Positions 42,990 through 53,387 of a stretch of 64,000 bases of DNA are shown here, one piece after another. The notes beneath the pieces were generated by a model that made no database searches, was not told where the DNA came from, and saw only the letters and a program-made list of their open reading frames with translations. The stretch is from positions 62,001-126,000 of the forward strand of contig NZ_RJUB01000001.1 in the NCBI RefSeq assembly GCF_024343615.1, in the 5' to 3' direction. The position numbers and the translations under genes were made by a program. Position 1 is the first letter of the stretch. The number at the start of each line of letters is the position of its first letter. The stretch is from Ferruginibacter sp. HRS2-29. Lineage in GTDB: Bacteria; Bacteroidota; Bacteroidia; Chitinophagales; Chitinophagaceae.

Positions 42990-45491
42990 ATGAGATTCCT
43001 GACTGCTTTATGTTTTTTACTGGTTACGCATGCGTCTGTCGCCCAATTGAAATCTGCTACTGTTTCAGGCCGTGTCGTAGACGAGAATGAACACCCCTTG
43101 AGCAATGTTTCGGTGACCATCCTTGGCAAAAACAACGGGATACTCTCTTCCGACAGCGGCACTTTCCTCCTTAAAGTAGAAGCAGGCAAAGCATTCGCCA
43201 TCATTTTTTCCCATACCGGCTACGCAGATATACAAAAGAATTTTTTCCTCAGTAAAGGAGAAAATGAAACCGTGACGATACGGTTATTACGCAGTGGCAA
43301 AACGCTGGAAGCCGTGGTGGTCCAGGACGACCGCGAAAGAAAAGAAACAGGGCTGGTGAAAATAAATCCTAAAAATGTATTGACACTTCCCAGCACCACC
43401 GGTGGTATTGAAGCATTGATAAAAACACTGGTAGGCAGCAACAATGAACTTACTTCGCAATACAATGTCCGTGGAGGCAATTACGATGAAAACCTCATCT
43501 ATATCAACGACTTTGAAATATACAGGCCTTATCTCGTAAGCAGCGGCCAGCAGGAAGGTTTAAGCCTTATTAATCCTGAGCTGGCGAAGAACGTAAATTT
43601 TTACACCGGTGGTTTTCAAAGTAAGTATGGCGACAAAATGAGCAGTGTGCTCGACATACAATACAAGAAGCCGGTGAAATTTGGTGGAAGCGTTTACGTA
43701 AGTTTATTGGAACAAGGATTACATCTGGAAGGACGCGCTAAAAAAAATGCGGTCACTTATCTTTTCGCTGTGCGAAATAAAAGTAACCGCAACCTGCTGA
43801 GCAATCAGCCAACCCAGGGAGCTTATATTCCTTCCGCTTCGGATGTGCAGGGGTATGTCACTTATAAGCTGAATGCTAAATGGCAGCTGGAATTGCTGGG
43901 GATCATTTCTGCTTCACGCTTTACATTTTTTCCTGAGTCGGTGAAAAAGACGGCCTCTGTATTTTCTCCGTTTTTCACAGCCAATGTAGGCCTCGATATT
44001 TATTTTGAAGGCCAGGAAAAAGACAGTTATACCAGCAGCATGGCCGGTGCCAGCATTTTGAATACCCCTTCAAAAAATCTTCGCCTTAAATGGATGCTCA
44101 GCCGTTTCAAGGATAAGGAAAAAGAAAATTTCGATATAGCAGGAGCATATCTTTTTGGCGAACGCGATTTTGATAACAGCAGCAGCACTTTCGGGCAGAT
44201 CGTAAATCCGCTGGGGCAAGGTTATTATCAAAATTATGCACGCAATGAACTGAACATAGAAGTCTGGAATGCAAGCCACAAGGGCAGCCTGGAAAAAGGC
44301 AAACATTTCTTTCAATGGGGAACGAGTGTGGAACTCACTAAAATAAATGATAAGCTAAGGCAATGGGAATACCAGGATTCTGCCGGTTATTCACTTCCGC
44401 ATGTTCCGGGAAATGCACAACTATTCAGTTCGCAGAACAGTGCTGTTGACCTGGATGTGCAAAAGTACAGTGGTTATATCCAGGACAATATTCATTTATC
44501 CAAAGGAAAAAATGATATCAGCCTGCAGGCTGGTGTACGTTTCAATTACAACAGCCTCAACAGGGAATTTCTCGTAAGCCCGCGCCTGCAAGCAAGCTGG
44601 AAGCCTAAAGGTAAAAACGATGTGATCTTTAAAGCGGCGGTAGGTGTGTACAACCAGCCACCTTTTTACCGTGAATTGCGCCGATACGACGGATCGGTCA
44701 ATACAGCCATCAAATCGCAGAAGAGCCTGCAAGTTGTAGTGGGTATGGATTACAATTTCGTGGGCATCGGCGGCCGCCCATTCCGGTTTACCAGCGAAGC
44801 ATACTACAAAGCCATGACCGATGTGGTACCGTACGATATCGACAATGTAAAGATCAGGTACCTGGGTAACAATAACGCCAGGGCATACACGACTGGAGCC
44901 GAATTCAGGCTTTTCGGCGAACTGGTAAAAGATGCGGAAAGTTGGCTCAGCGTAGGTTTCATGCGCAGCAGGGAAAACCTGGATAACGATCATTATTTCC
45001 AATATAAAAATGCGGCAGGTGAGATCATAGGGCCATCTACACCCGACCAGGTGGTGGCAGACAGTGCGCAGGTAAATGTAGGCTGGCTGCGCCGCCCAAC
45101 AGACAGGCTTATCACGGTGGGGCTTTTCCTGGAAGATTACCTGGCAACGAACAAGAATTTCAAAGTGCACCTGAACATGCTGTATGGCAGCAACATGAGT
45201 TACAATATCCCCGGCAGCGTACGCTACCGCAATGGGTTGATCATTGAGCCATACATCAGGGTGGATATGGGTTTCAGTGCATTATTACTCAGCGAAAGAT
45301 CTACCAGGAGAAGCCATAGCCCGTTCAAAGGTTTTGAAAATATCTGGCTGAGTTTAGAAGTATTCAACCTTATCAACAGGGAGAACACCATCTCCTACCA
45401 ATTGATAAAAGATTTCACCAATTCCACTTATGCCATCCCCAACAGGCTTACGCCGAGGTTGCTTAACTTAAAATTAATAGGGAGATTTTAG
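42990..45491 (+). CDS. TonB-dependent outer-membrane receptor with carboxypeptidase-like plug extension
   Basis: The 833-residue protein has a signal peptide (MRFLTALCFLLVTHASVAQ) and a CarboxypepD-regulatory-like domain (about 22-105; SGRVVDENEHPLSNVSVTIL). The plug at about 110-235 contains NNELTSQYNVRGGNYDENLI. The 22-strand barrel ends in LTPRLLNLKLIGRF with terminal Phe. No SusD partner is adjacent, so it is not a SusC pair; ligand could be a metal chelate, vitamin or peptide. Confidence 0.92.
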   Translation: MRFLTALCFLLVTHASVAQLKSATVSGRVVDENEHPLSNVSVTILGKNNGILSSDSGTFLLKVEAGKAFAIIFSHTGYADIQKNFFLSKGENETVTIRLLRSGKTLEAVVVQDDRERKETGLVKINPKNVLTLPSTTGGIEALIKTLVGSNNELTSQYNVRGGNYDENLIYINDFEIYRPYLVSSGQQEGLSLINPELAKNVNFYTGGFQSKYGDKMSSVLDIQYKKPVKFGGSVYVSLLEQGLHLEGRAKKNAVTYLFAVRNKSNRNLLSNQPTQGAYIPSASDVQGYVTYKLNAKWQLELLGIISASRFTFFPESVKKTASVFSPFFTANVGLDIYFEGQEKDSYTSSMAGASILNTPSKNLRLKWMLSRFKDKEKENFDIAGAYLFGERDFDNSSSTFGQIVNPLGQGYYQNYARNELNIEVWNASHKGSLEKGKHFFQWGTSVELTKINDKLRQWEYQDSAGYSLPHVPGNAQLFSSQNSAVDLDVQKYSGYIQDNIHLSKGKNDISLQAGVRFNYNSLNREFLVSPRLQASWKPKGKNDVIFKAAVGVYNQPPFYRELRRYDGSVNTAIKSQKSLQVVVGMDYNFVGIGGRPFRFTSEAYYKAMTDVVPYDIDNVKIRYLGNNNARAYTTGAEFRLFGELVKDAESWLSVGFMRSRENLDNDHYFQYKNAAGEIIGPSTPDQVVADSAQVNVGWLRRPTDRLITVGLFLEDYLATNKNFKVHLNMLYGSNMSYNIPGSVRYRNGLIIEPYIRVDMGFSALLLSERSTRRSHSPFKGFENIWLSLEVFNLINRENTISYQLIKDFTNSTYAIPNRLTPRLLNLKLIGRF

Positions 45492-45665
45492 GATAGTTTC
45501 GGGAGGCTGGTTGCGGGTTATTGGATCGTTAGGGAAGAGTTAAAAACATTTCATTTCTCTGCGAAACCTCTGCCAGCTCTCGTTCTCCGCGGTTTAGAGA
45601 AAATTTCGATCTCAAAATAATCTCCTTCGCTAACGATCAGATAACCCGTTACCCGACACCCGCAA
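45492..45665. repeat. Nested imperfect palindrome between the TonB receptor and PhoH genes
   Basis: TTGCGGGTTATTGGATCGTT at 45511-45530 is the imperfect reverse complement of AACGATCAGATAACCCG around 45638-45654. An inner pair TTTCTCTGCGAAACC and GCGGTTTAGAGAAA lies at about 45553-45604. The following 45666-45836 holds no gene. Confidence 0.75.
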
Positions 45666-45733
45666 CTTCTCATCTTTTAACTTTTCCAACACAATGTGAA
45701 TAATTAAATTAGTAATGTATATGGTAGAAAAAT

Positions 45734-45741
45734 TAAATTTG
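45734..45741 (+). promoter_or_regulatory. Possible -7 box TAAATTTG for phoH
   Basis: TAAATTTG matches TAnnTTTG and would give a 5' leader of about 90 bases before the TTG start. No upstream TTTG at proper spacing was seen. Confidence 0.35.
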
Positions 45742-45836
45742 GAATAACACCTTTTGAAAGTTCTTACCAAACAATTTTAATTTAACCCAAACATGCTTTC
45801 GCCGTGTTTCGGCAAAGTATTTAAAACTGAAAAGCA

Positions 45837-46832
45837 TTGACAGACACTATCATTAACCTTGAAACGGTTAACCCTATTGAGTTTTTTGGAGTTAATAACG
45901 GCAAACTCGACATTCTCAAAAAGAAATTCCCCCTGTTAAAAATTTTAAGTCGTGGCACGCAGATAAAATTGAGCGGAGCCCCGGAACAAATTGAAGAAGC
46001 CAAAGAAAAAATCAACCTCTTAGTTCAGTACCTGCAAAGAAACGGGCATATGAGCGAAAATTATCTCGAACAAATTTTAGGTGGCGATGATGAAAAATCA
46101 ATCGATAATTTCATTGACCGCAATCCCAACGATGTACTGGTTTTCGGGCCAAATGGCAAAACCGTACGGGCACGTACCGCCAATCAGAAAGCGATGGTGC
46201 AGGCCTGCGATAAAAATGATATCCTCTTTGCCATCGGGCCTGCTGGTACCGGTAAAACCTACACGGCTGTTGCTTTGGCAGTAAGGGCATTAAAAAACAA
46301 ACTGGTAAAAAAGATCATCCTCACAAGGCCTGCTGTAGAAGCAGGTGAAAGCCTTGGCTTCCTGCCCGGCGATCTGAAAGAGAAGATCGATCCATACCTG
46401 AGGCCATTGTACGATGCATTGGACGACATGATCCCTGCAGATAAACTGGGTTATTATATGAGCACACGTACCATCGAAATTGCGCCATTAGCGTATATGC
46501 GTGGCCGTACGCTGGACAATGCATTCATCATCCTGGATGAGGCCCAGAATACCAATGACCTGCAGATCAAAATGTTCCTGACCCGTATCGGGCCAAATGC
46601 AAAAGCGATCATTACCGGTGACCCTACACAGATCGATCTGCCGAAAAACCAGCAGAGCGGGCTTTTCAGGGCTACAAAGATCCTCCGCAACATCGACGGC
46701 ATCGCTCACATCGAGCTGGATGAAGAAGATGTGGTAAGGCACAGGTTGGTGAAATCGATCATCAAAGCTTACAACAAGGAAGATGAAGCTATCACCAAAG
46801 AAAAAGAGCAGAGAGAAAAAGAAAGAAGATAA
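45837..46832 (+). CDS. PhoH-family ATPase
   Basis: The 331-residue protein starts at TTG 45837. An N-terminal KH-like segment (about 20-70) precedes the P-loop [17 protein letters not shown] (about 134-150), [19 protein letters not shown], and the Walker [12 protein letters not shown] charged tail ([11 protein letters not shown]) ends the protein. Family knowledge: PhoH/PhoL proteins are RNA-associated ATPases, often linked to YbeY and ribosome assembly. The next gene starts 9 bases later. Confidence 0.93.
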   Translation: MTDTIINLETVNPIEFFGVNNGKLDILKKKFPLLKILSRGTQIKLSGAPEQIEEAKEKINLLVQYLQRNGHMSENYLEQILGGDDEKSIDNFIDRNPNDVLVFGPNGKTVRARTANQKAMVQACDKNDILFAIGPAGTGKTYTAVALAVRALKNKLVKKIILTRPAVEAGESLGFLPGDLKEKIDPYLRPLYDALDDMIPADKLGYYMSTRTIEIAPLAYMRGRTLDNAFIILDEAQNTNDLQIKMFLTRIGPNAKAIITGDPTQIDLPKNQQSGLFRATKILRNIDGIAHIELDEEDVVRHRLVKSIIKAYNKEDEAITKEKEQREKERR

Positions 46833-46841
46833 TTTCGCGTG

Positions 46842-47522
46842 ATGAACTATTTTAAAAAATCAAAAATAAGGTGGCTACCCTGCTGCCTTATTTTTTTTAT
46901 TCATAGCTGTACGCAAAATACTCCATACAAAGAATTGCGGATGACATCCCAGGACAGCCTGGATAAAAAAGCCTTTATAAGAAGGGCTTTCGACAGCATA
47001 TACCTGATGCGGCAACTTATACGTAACGGCGATATCATCACCCGCACAGGCAATGATTTTACCAGCCAAAGCCTCCGGTCACTGAACCAACGCAACCAGC
47101 AATATTCTCATTGTGGAATTGCCAGTATCGAAAACGACACCGTGTTTGTTTATCATGCATTGGGTGGAGAATTCAATCCTGATCAAAAGATCAAACGGGA
47201 AAGATTCGTTGATTTTTCACAGCCTTACGAAAATAACGGCATCGGTATCTTCCGGTTTTCTCCCACTGAATTTCCCGCAAAAAATGCCGTAGCTGTTGCA
47301 AAAGAATTATACTTCCGCGGCATACAGTTTGACATGGATTTCGATCTCAAAACAAATGACAAGATGTATTGCGCAGAATTTGTTTACAAAACATTTCTAC
47401 TCGCCTATCCCGGCAGGATAAAATTTTCGACAAGCCACATCAATAAATTTGAATTCATTGGGGTAGACGATCTTTTCCTGCATCCTCTATGCCATTCGAT
47501 GAAAGAGATCGTATATAAATAA
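46842..47522 (+). CDS. YiiX/YebB-like cysteine hydrolase, probable lipoprotein
   Basis: From ATG 46842 it is 226 residues, with a signal ending in a lipobox-like FIHSC. GDIITRTGNDFTSQSLRSL followed by QYSHCGIA is the permuted papain-like (NlpC/P60-related YiiX) pattern, and MYCAEFVYKTF near residue 176 carries the second conserved cysteine block. Catalytic assignment to one cysteine is uncertain. Likely an envelope amide hydrolase. It lies 9 bases after phoH. Confidence 0.82.
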   Translation: MNYFKKSKIRWLPCCLIFFIHSCTQNTPYKELRMTSQDSLDKKAFIRRAFDSIYLMRQLIRNGDIITRTGNDFTSQSLRSLNQRNQQYSHCGIASIENDTVFVYHALGGEFNPDQKIKRERFVDFSQPYENNGIGIFRFSPTEFPAKNAVAVAKELYFRGIQFDMDFDLKTNDKMYCAEFVYKTFLLAYPGRIKFSTSHINKFEFIGVDDLFLHPLCHSMKEIVYK

Positions 47523-47592
47523 AATGATCCGGCATTGCTGCCGGACCCCATTTATAAACCCACTCTCCGATCCTAACGCTTAAAAAAATATT

Positions 47593-47653
47593 GCCACGAA
47601 TGCACGAATAAAATGCAGTGAATTTAATTTGTATTTATTCGTGCATTCGTGGC
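47593..47653. repeat. Palindrome with perfect 20-bp arms (GCCACGAATGCACGAATAAA)
   Basis: The left arm 47593-47612 and right arm 47634-47653 are exact reverse complements around a 21-base core, between convergent genes. A smaller palindrome GATCAACC-GAT-GGTTGATC follows at 47666-47684, and a GC-rich hairpin (TCCGGCA/TGCCGGA) lies at 47528-47545. Confidence 0.88.
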
Positions 47654-47694
47654 TGGTTCCATTAAGATCAACCGATGGTTGATCATGAATTTGA

Positions 47695-48591
47695 TCATCT
47701 GTTTCCAAGCCCTAGGCCAAGCAAAAATTCCGCGATAGCTTTATTCACTTTTGAATTTTCTTCCTTCGGAAATTTACCATGCTGCCCTCCCGGCACTGTG
47801 ATGAATTGTGTTTTCACACCCATCTCCAAAAACTTCTTATGAAGTTCCACCGATTGTTCATACGGCACTATCGGATCTGCATCGCCATGTACGATGAAAG
47901 TGGGAGGACTATTTTTTGTTACATAGGTGATGGGCGAAACGGTCTTTGCAAATTCCTGGTCCTTTGCTTTCGCCCCCAACCACTGCGTTGCAGATCTACT
48001 CGTTTTGTGAACGCCATACCCCCAATCCCACACATCGGTAATACCATATTTATCCACGATAGCCGCCACCTTGATATTTTCAACACCGGCGCAATTGTTA
48101 TCAAAGCGGTGATCATTGGCCAGCAAACCTCCCATCAGCGCAAGATGCCCACCGGCACTGCCGCCCATGATGACGATCTTGTTTACGTCAATGTTGAGCG
48201 CCTTTGCATTTTTGATAAGGTAGATCAATGCGCAACGGGTATCTTCTACTGCCGCCGGCGCTGTTGCCTGTCCGCTAAGACGATACTCGATATTCGCGAC
48301 AGCAAACCCCATTTTGAAAAAAGTGTTGAACCCTGTCTGCGATTCTTTCACACCTTTGTTCCATCCACCGCCATGTATGTTGATGACCACCGGCGTAGGT
48401 GTGCCCGACTTTGCAGGAAGATAAATATCCATCTTCCCTTCCCAATCATTTACTTTAGCATAAACGGTATTTAACTGTGCAGTAAACCCTGCTGGTAATT
48501 CAACGGGCTTAAACGTAGTATCCTTAGGTGTTTCCTGAGCTGAAGCATTTAATGAAAATGCCAGCATTCCGATAAAAAATAGTCTTTTCAT
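47695..48591 (-). CDS. Secreted alpha/beta-hydrolase esterase
   Basis: The 298-residue protein has a signal peptide (MKRLFFIGMLAFSLNASA). The oxyanion motif is INIHGGGWNKG, the nucleophile motif IMGGSAGGHLALMGG, Asp lies in VHGDADPIVPYEQS, and His in PGGQHGKF. This places it among BD-FAE/HSL-type carbohydrate-ester esterases. As the last gene of the alginate-type operon (20 bases after susD) it may remove acetyl groups from the polymer; this is inference. Confidence 0.88.
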   Translation of the reverse strand: MKRLFFIGMLAFSLNASAQETPKDTTFKPVELPAGFTAQLNTVYAKVNDWEGKMDIYLPAKSGTPTPVVINIHGGGWNKGVKESQTGFNTFFKMGFAVANIEYRLSGQATAPAAVEDTRCALIYLIKNAKALNIDVNKIVIMGGSAGGHLALMGGLLANDHRFDNNCAGVENIKVAAIVDKYGITDVWDWGYGVHKTSRSATQWLGAKAKDQEFAKTVSPITYVTKNSPPTFIVHGDADPIVPYEQSVELHKKFLEMGVKTQFITVPGGQHGKFPKEENSKVNKAIAEFLLGLGLGNR

Positions 48592-48611
48592 AAACTGGTG
48601 TTTTTTATAAA

Positions 48612-50156
48612 TTAATATCCTGGATTCTGTGGTATGGCCAATTGTGTATTGGTATCGATCTCCCTCTGCGGTATCGGCAGCAACATCCTGTCCCTGGTTG
48701 TTTGTGCATATAATTCCGCCAAAGTTGGTGCCGGCGCTACATACAGCGCATAATGCGATGCGAATTCATGCGCAAAATGATCTTTCATCGTTTGTTCAGA
48801 AGTGATGGTCGTCATCGTCACATTGAAACGCAGCAGATCGAAGAAACGCTGATTTTCGAATGCGAATTCAATCCTCCTTTCATTCGACAGGGCTTTTTCA
48901 AATTCCGCCACCGAAGTGATATTGGCCATGGTATACGGTGCAAGTCCTGTCCTTACCCTTACAGCATTGATACGGTCAAGGCTCGGTTGTGTGTACCCCT
49001 GCGCGTCCGCAAGCATGAGGAGAATATCAGCATAGCGAAGAACCGGCCAGTCGTTTTCCGCATCATCCGTTAAGGTAACTGGTGAGAAAAATTTCTTTAC
49101 ATAAAACTTGGCGGCCGTTCCGCTGCCGTAAACACCGATGAGCGTTGGTTTACGAAGATCCCCATTGGTAGCTGTATCGATCTCTGCTGTTGGATAATTC
49201 AATCCATCACCATCTCCATTGATCACATTGGAACCGGTTCCTAATGGAGCAAATGTATTGGCAAAGGATGAGCCAAGCCCTATTCCGCCTGCCTTGTAAC
49301 GGATCGTAAATAATATCTCCGCATTCATTTCATTCGTGATGGAAAACACATCGGCATAATTGTTCAACAAAGAATACCCGCTGTTGGTGATCACATCCTG
49401 CAGAAGCGGAATAGCATCTGCTTTTCTGTTCAATGTGAGGTAAACCTTTGCCAGCAAGCCTTTCGCAGCCCACCTCGTTGCTTTACCAATATCATCGGCA
49501 GCTATCTGGTTAAATTTCAGAGGGCCCAGTAAAGTGGATGCGTTGGTGAGATCGGCCTGGATGAGTTTGTAAATATCTGCTACAGAAGAACGGTTGATCG
49601 TTTTTGCTTCAGCCGCCGATACAGGCGTATGGATCAGAAAAACACCGCCATATAACCGTACCAGGTTGAAATAGTGATAAGCCCTGATGAACATGGCTTC
49701 TCCGGCAAACTGCCTGATCTGTGCATCAGAAATAGGAATGGTGATCGGGTTGAAAGTAAGTGTCCCGTTTGCGGGATCGTACACCACACCCAATCTTTGC
49801 AATACGATATTGGCATTGCGGATATTATTATAAGTGCTTAGCCAGTATTGATAATTGGCCTGGTGCGATGTATTGGGCGTAAACATATCGAGATCACTCA
49901 GGTCCCGGTTGGTAGACGCGGTACTACCCGGCTGGCCTTGTTTTGAGTTATCACTCCGCAATTCTGTAAGTTGCCATTCCTGCAGCATCGGGCGCTGCAG
50001 GCCGTTGTAGCATCCATTGAGCGCTGCCCTGACTTCTCCGGCGTTTGCATAGTTATCTGCATTGAGGTTGGATAACGGATCAAGATCGATCACTTTTTTG
50101 CAACCAAACATACTTATGATCAAAGCCAGGATGGTGAATTGTTGTAAACGTTTCAT
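48612..50156 (-). CDS. SusD/RagB-family glycan-binding lipoprotein
   Basis: The 514-residue protein has a lipobox (ISMFGCKK, Cys19) followed by VIDLDPLSNLNADNYANAGE. Four TPR-like helical units are interleaved with the SusD fold, including EAMFIRAYHYFNLVRLYGGV and the C-terminal NERRIEFAFENQRFFDLLRF. It sits on the outer surface and delivers oligosaccharide to the SusC porin encoded 17 bases upstream. Confidence 0.96.
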   Translation of the reverse strand: MKRLQQFTILALIISMFGCKKVIDLDPLSNLNADNYANAGEVRAALNGCYNGLQRPMLQEWQLTELRSDNSKQGQPGSTASTNRDLSDLDMFTPNTSHQANYQYWLSTYNNIRNANIVLQRLGVVYDPANGTLTFNPITIPISDAQIRQFAGEAMFIRAYHYFNLVRLYGGVFLIHTPVSAAEAKTINRSSVADIYKLIQADLTNASTLLGPLKFNQIAADDIGKATRWAAKGLLAKVYLTLNRKADAIPLLQDVITNSGYSLLNNYADVFSITNEMNAEILFTIRYKAGGIGLGSSFANTFAPLGTGSNVINGDGDGLNYPTAEIDTATNGDLRKPTLIGVYGSGTAAKFYVKKFFSPVTLTDDAENDWPVLRYADILLMLADAQGYTQPSLDRINAVRVRTGLAPYTMANITSVAEFEKALSNERRIEFAFENQRFFDLLRFNVTMTTITSEQTMKDHFAHEFASHYALYVAPAPTLAELYAQTTRDRMLLPIPQREIDTNTQLAIPQNPGY

Positions 50157-50173
50157 AAAAATATTTTTGGCAA

Positions 50174-53100
50174 TTAAAAGTTTATATCAAGTCCGAATAA
50201 AAATGTTTTTGGCATCGGGAAACTTCCACGTTGGTATCCATCCACCAATGGTGTATTATATGGGCCGGTTGAAAAACGTGCTTCCGTGTTAATTCCCCTA
50301 TACCCTTTCGCTGAATGGAAATAAAGGTTCTGTGCAGAAAAATAAGCACGGATACCACCCAGTTTTACTTTCTCAGAAAGTTTTTTGAAAGTATACCCGA
50401 TCACTACTTCACGCAATGCATAATAAGAAGCATCTTCCACCACATAATCCGTCAGCATCCAGTTGAAACCTACAGTAGAATACGGCGTTTTGCCATCTCC
50501 CGGGAACATCGGGCTGAGCCACCGGTTCGTGTTGTAATTTTTATTATAACGTTTTGTTTCGTTGTAATTAGGATCGCCATTCACCAGTTCACCGCCCTGT
50601 GATCCCTGGAAAGTAAATGTCACATCCAGGTTTTTATAAGTCAGGTTATTCGTTACGCCCCAGGTAAATGAAGGATAAGGATCACCCGTCACTACGCGGT
50701 CTTTATCATCAATCACATTATCACCATTCACGTCTACCAGTTTCAATCCGCCTGGTACGAATACATTGCTCAAAGCGCTCGTCAATCCTGCTGCACGTGC
50801 TGCGTCTATCTGTGCCTGTGAGAGCCATACCCCATCGGTTTTGTACCCGAAATATTGTATCAACGGGCTTCCAACTTTATTGTAATATAATTCTGTGCGT
50901 TCGCCCTGGTTCAACAGGAATGCCTCTTCACCCAACTGTTCGATCTTGTTTTTATTGTGAGCAATGTTGGCGGAAGTAGACCAGCGAAAATCTTTCCTGC
51001 GGATGTTATTTGTTGTCACTTCAAATTCAATACCTGTATTTTTCAGGCTGCCGATATTGTTCCAAACCTGTGGTACACCGCTGAAGCCCATGGATGATTG
51101 CCTGAGCAACAACTGGTCTGTTTTGGAACGATACACATCGAGGGAAAAACTGATCGCGTTGTTTAACACCGTCATATCCACACCTCCATTGTATTGGAAC
51201 GTACGTTCCCAGGTGATGTCTTTATTTGAAAGGATATCCCGCGAAGGGGTTTGTCCGGTGGTGATAGTCCCGGTACCGGTACCGAATGGATAGTTGGCAG
51301 CATACAACAGATCCACATAAGCGAAATCGCCGATGCGGTTATTCCCCGTCACACCATAACTTCCACGAAACTTCAGGCTGTTGATCCAGTCTGCTTTTTC
51401 AAGAAATTTTTCTTTTGAAGCTACCCACCCAACAGATACGGCCGGGACGGATCCCCATTTTTTGCCAGGGGCAAAATAAGAACTGCCGTCTTCCCTGTAG
51501 GTTGCAGTAAGCAGATATTTATTTTTATAGGCGTACGTCACACGGCCCAGAACAGACAAAAGCCCGATCTGGTTTTTCAGGTTGAAAGTATTGGCCTGGT
51601 CGATCTGCAAAGCGTTGTTCAACGTGGTGATGTTATCACTCGGATAATTCAACCCTGTCGTTTGTTCATCCCTGATAGTTGTCTTTTGAGCGGTGAAACC
51701 CGCCAATACACTAAAAGAATGATCATCGATGTTCTTCACATAATTCAATGTATTCTCGGACAGCAGATCGATATACAACCGGTTGTTGTAAATACCTCTG
51801 TTCACATCACCATCTTTGTTTGAATTTCGTTTTGTAAAATCCAATGCATTGGTATAATTCACGTATACACTTGCCAGCGTTTTGAAGTCGAGCCCTTTAA
51901 TTATATTATAAGTAAGATCGCCTGAAGTGAGCACCCTGTAATCGTTTGATGTGATGCTTCTTGTTTCCATGATAGACTTCGGGGTATTATTCGCTGTATT
52001 GAACGGATCAAGCGCAGCGGTACTGGTATAGGTTGTGCCATCCGGCATTAAGCCACTGTAGATCCTTCCGTTGAAATGCCTTGCCTGCGCAAAATCCCCG
52101 GCACGAATGGCTGCCCACGTGGACGATTGATTTACGAAAGCCGCACTGGCCGCGGTATGATAAATAGGCAGGAAAGACTGGAACCTTACAAAGTCGATAA
52201 AATTCACCGAAGGCCTTTCACGCTTGATGTAGGTTGGATTAAGATTGAAAGTAAGCCTGGCTTTTTTATTCAGCTGGATATCCAACTTGCTACGCACGCT
52301 ATACTTATCATATTCGCTGTGATACATCATACCCTGGTCGCGTTGATAAGCGCCGGAGATATAATATTTCACCGCCTTTGTTCCTCCTGAAACACCCAGC
52401 TGTACATTTCTTACCGTGGCATCCCTCAATGCAGAACGTTGCCAGTCTGTACCTTGACCACCCATGATCGTATTCTCTACAATGTAAGCTGCACGCTCGT
52501 TGTTGGCGATGATGGCTGTACCGGTTGGCACAGGAATACTTGGATCCTGTGCTTTCAACGCTGCTTCATAATACAAGAGATTAGTGTATTCCGTTGTCGA
52601 CATCATCGGGTACAATTCGTATTGCGTTTTGATACCGCTCGATAATTTGAGAGAGTATTTCGCCTTATCCGCCTTACCGCTTTTTGTAGTGATGATGATA
52701 ACACCGCTTGCACCACGCGAACCATAGATCGCCGCAGAAGCCGCATCCTTCAACACTTCCACTGATTCCACATCGGCCATATTCACAAACTGCAGGCCAT
52801 CCGGAACCGGGTGGCCATCCACTACTACCAGCGGGCTTGCACCGGCATTCACCGAACTCAACCCTCTTACACGAACCTTAGGATCGGAACCCGCTTCAGA
52901 AGATACGTTCTGTATCTGTACACCGGCGATCTTTCCCTGTAAGGCCTGATCAAGCCTTGTCACAGGTGATTCATCCAAACGATCATTTTTATATTTTGAT
53001 ACGGCGCCGGTCACGCTGGATTTCTTTTGTGTACCATATCCTATCACCACTACTTCATCCATCGAGTTGGCTGCAGCGGCAAGTGAAAGATCAATATTGG

Positions 53101-53368
53101 TTCTTCCCTCGATCGCCACTGTTTGCGTCACATACCCCACATAAGAAAAAATAAGCACGGATGCGGAAGCCGGGACTTTTATGGAATAGGTTCCATCAGC
53201 GCCCGTTGTTACTCCCGACTTAGCTTTATCAGCCAACACGTTTACGCCCTGCAGCGGCAGGTTATTGGCCTGGCTCAACACCCTGCCGGTAATGGTTTTT
53301 GTTTGTGCCATTGCCATGTTTACCAACAATAGCAGAGGCACAAAAATCAAGCAACGAATTTTTTTCAT
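50174..53368 (-). CDS. SusC/RagA TonB-linked outer-membrane transporter
   Basis: The 1064-residue protein has a signal peptide, a CarboxypepD-regulatory-like domain (about 24-105; TGRVLSQANNLPLQGVNVLA), the TonB box region MDEVVVIGYGTQKK, a plug (SVNAGASPLVVVDG; VESVEVLKDAASAAIYGSRG), and a long beta barrel. It imports oligosaccharides with SusD. No extracytoplasmic sigma-interaction (STN) domain is present, so anti-sigma regulation is not expected. Confidence 0.97.
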   Translation of the reverse strand: MKKIRCLIFVPLLLLVNMAMAQTKTITGRVLSQANNLPLQGVNVLADKAKSGVTTGADGTYSIKVPASASVLIFSYVGYVTQTVAIEGRTNIDLSLAAAANSMDEVVVIGYGTQKKSSVTGAVSKYKNDRLDESPVTRLDQALQGKIAGVQIQNVSSEAGSDPKVRVRGLSSVNAGASPLVVVDGHPVPDGLQFVNMADVESVEVLKDAASAAIYGSRGASGVIIITTKSGKADKAKYSLKLSSGIKTQYELYPMMSTTEYTNLLYYEAALKAQDPSIPVPTGTAIIANNERAAYIVENTIMGGQGTDWQRSALRDATVRNVQLGVSGGTKAVKYYISGAYQRDQGMMYHSEYDKYSVRSKLDIQLNKKARLTFNLNPTYIKRERPSVNFIDFVRFQSFLPIYHTAASAAFVNQSSTWAAIRAGDFAQARHFNGRIYSGLMPDGTTYTSTAALDPFNTANNTPKSIMETRSITSNDYRVLTSGDLTYNIIKGLDFKTLASVYVNYTNALDFTKRNSNKDGDVNRGIYNNRLYIDLLSENTLNYVKNIDDHSFSVLAGFTAQKTTIRDEQTTGLNYPSDNITTLNNALQIDQANTFNLKNQIGLLSVLGRVTYAYKNKYLLTATYREDGSSYFAPGKKWGSVPAVSVGWVASKEKFLEKADWINSLKFRGSYGVTGNNRIGDFAYVDLLYAANYPFGTGTGTITTGQTPSRDILSNKDITWERTFQYNGGVDMTVLNNAISFSLDVYRSKTDQLLLRQSSMGFSGVPQVWNNIGSLKNTGIEFEVTTNNIRRKDFRWSTSANIAHNKNKIEQLGEEAFLLNQGERTELYYNKVGSPLIQYFGYKTDGVWLSQAQIDAARAAGLTSALSNVFVPGGLKLVDVNGDNVIDDKDRVVTGDPYPSFTWGVTNNLTYKNLDVTFTFQGSQGGELVNGDPNYNETKRYNKNYNTNRWLSPMFPGDGKTPYSTVGFNWMLTDYVVEDASYYALREVVIGYTFKKLSEKVKLGGIRAYFSAQNLYFHSAKGYRGINTEARFSTGPYNTPLVDGYQRGSFPMPKTFLFGLDINF

Positions 53369-53387
53369 AACAGCAGTCTTTATTATT

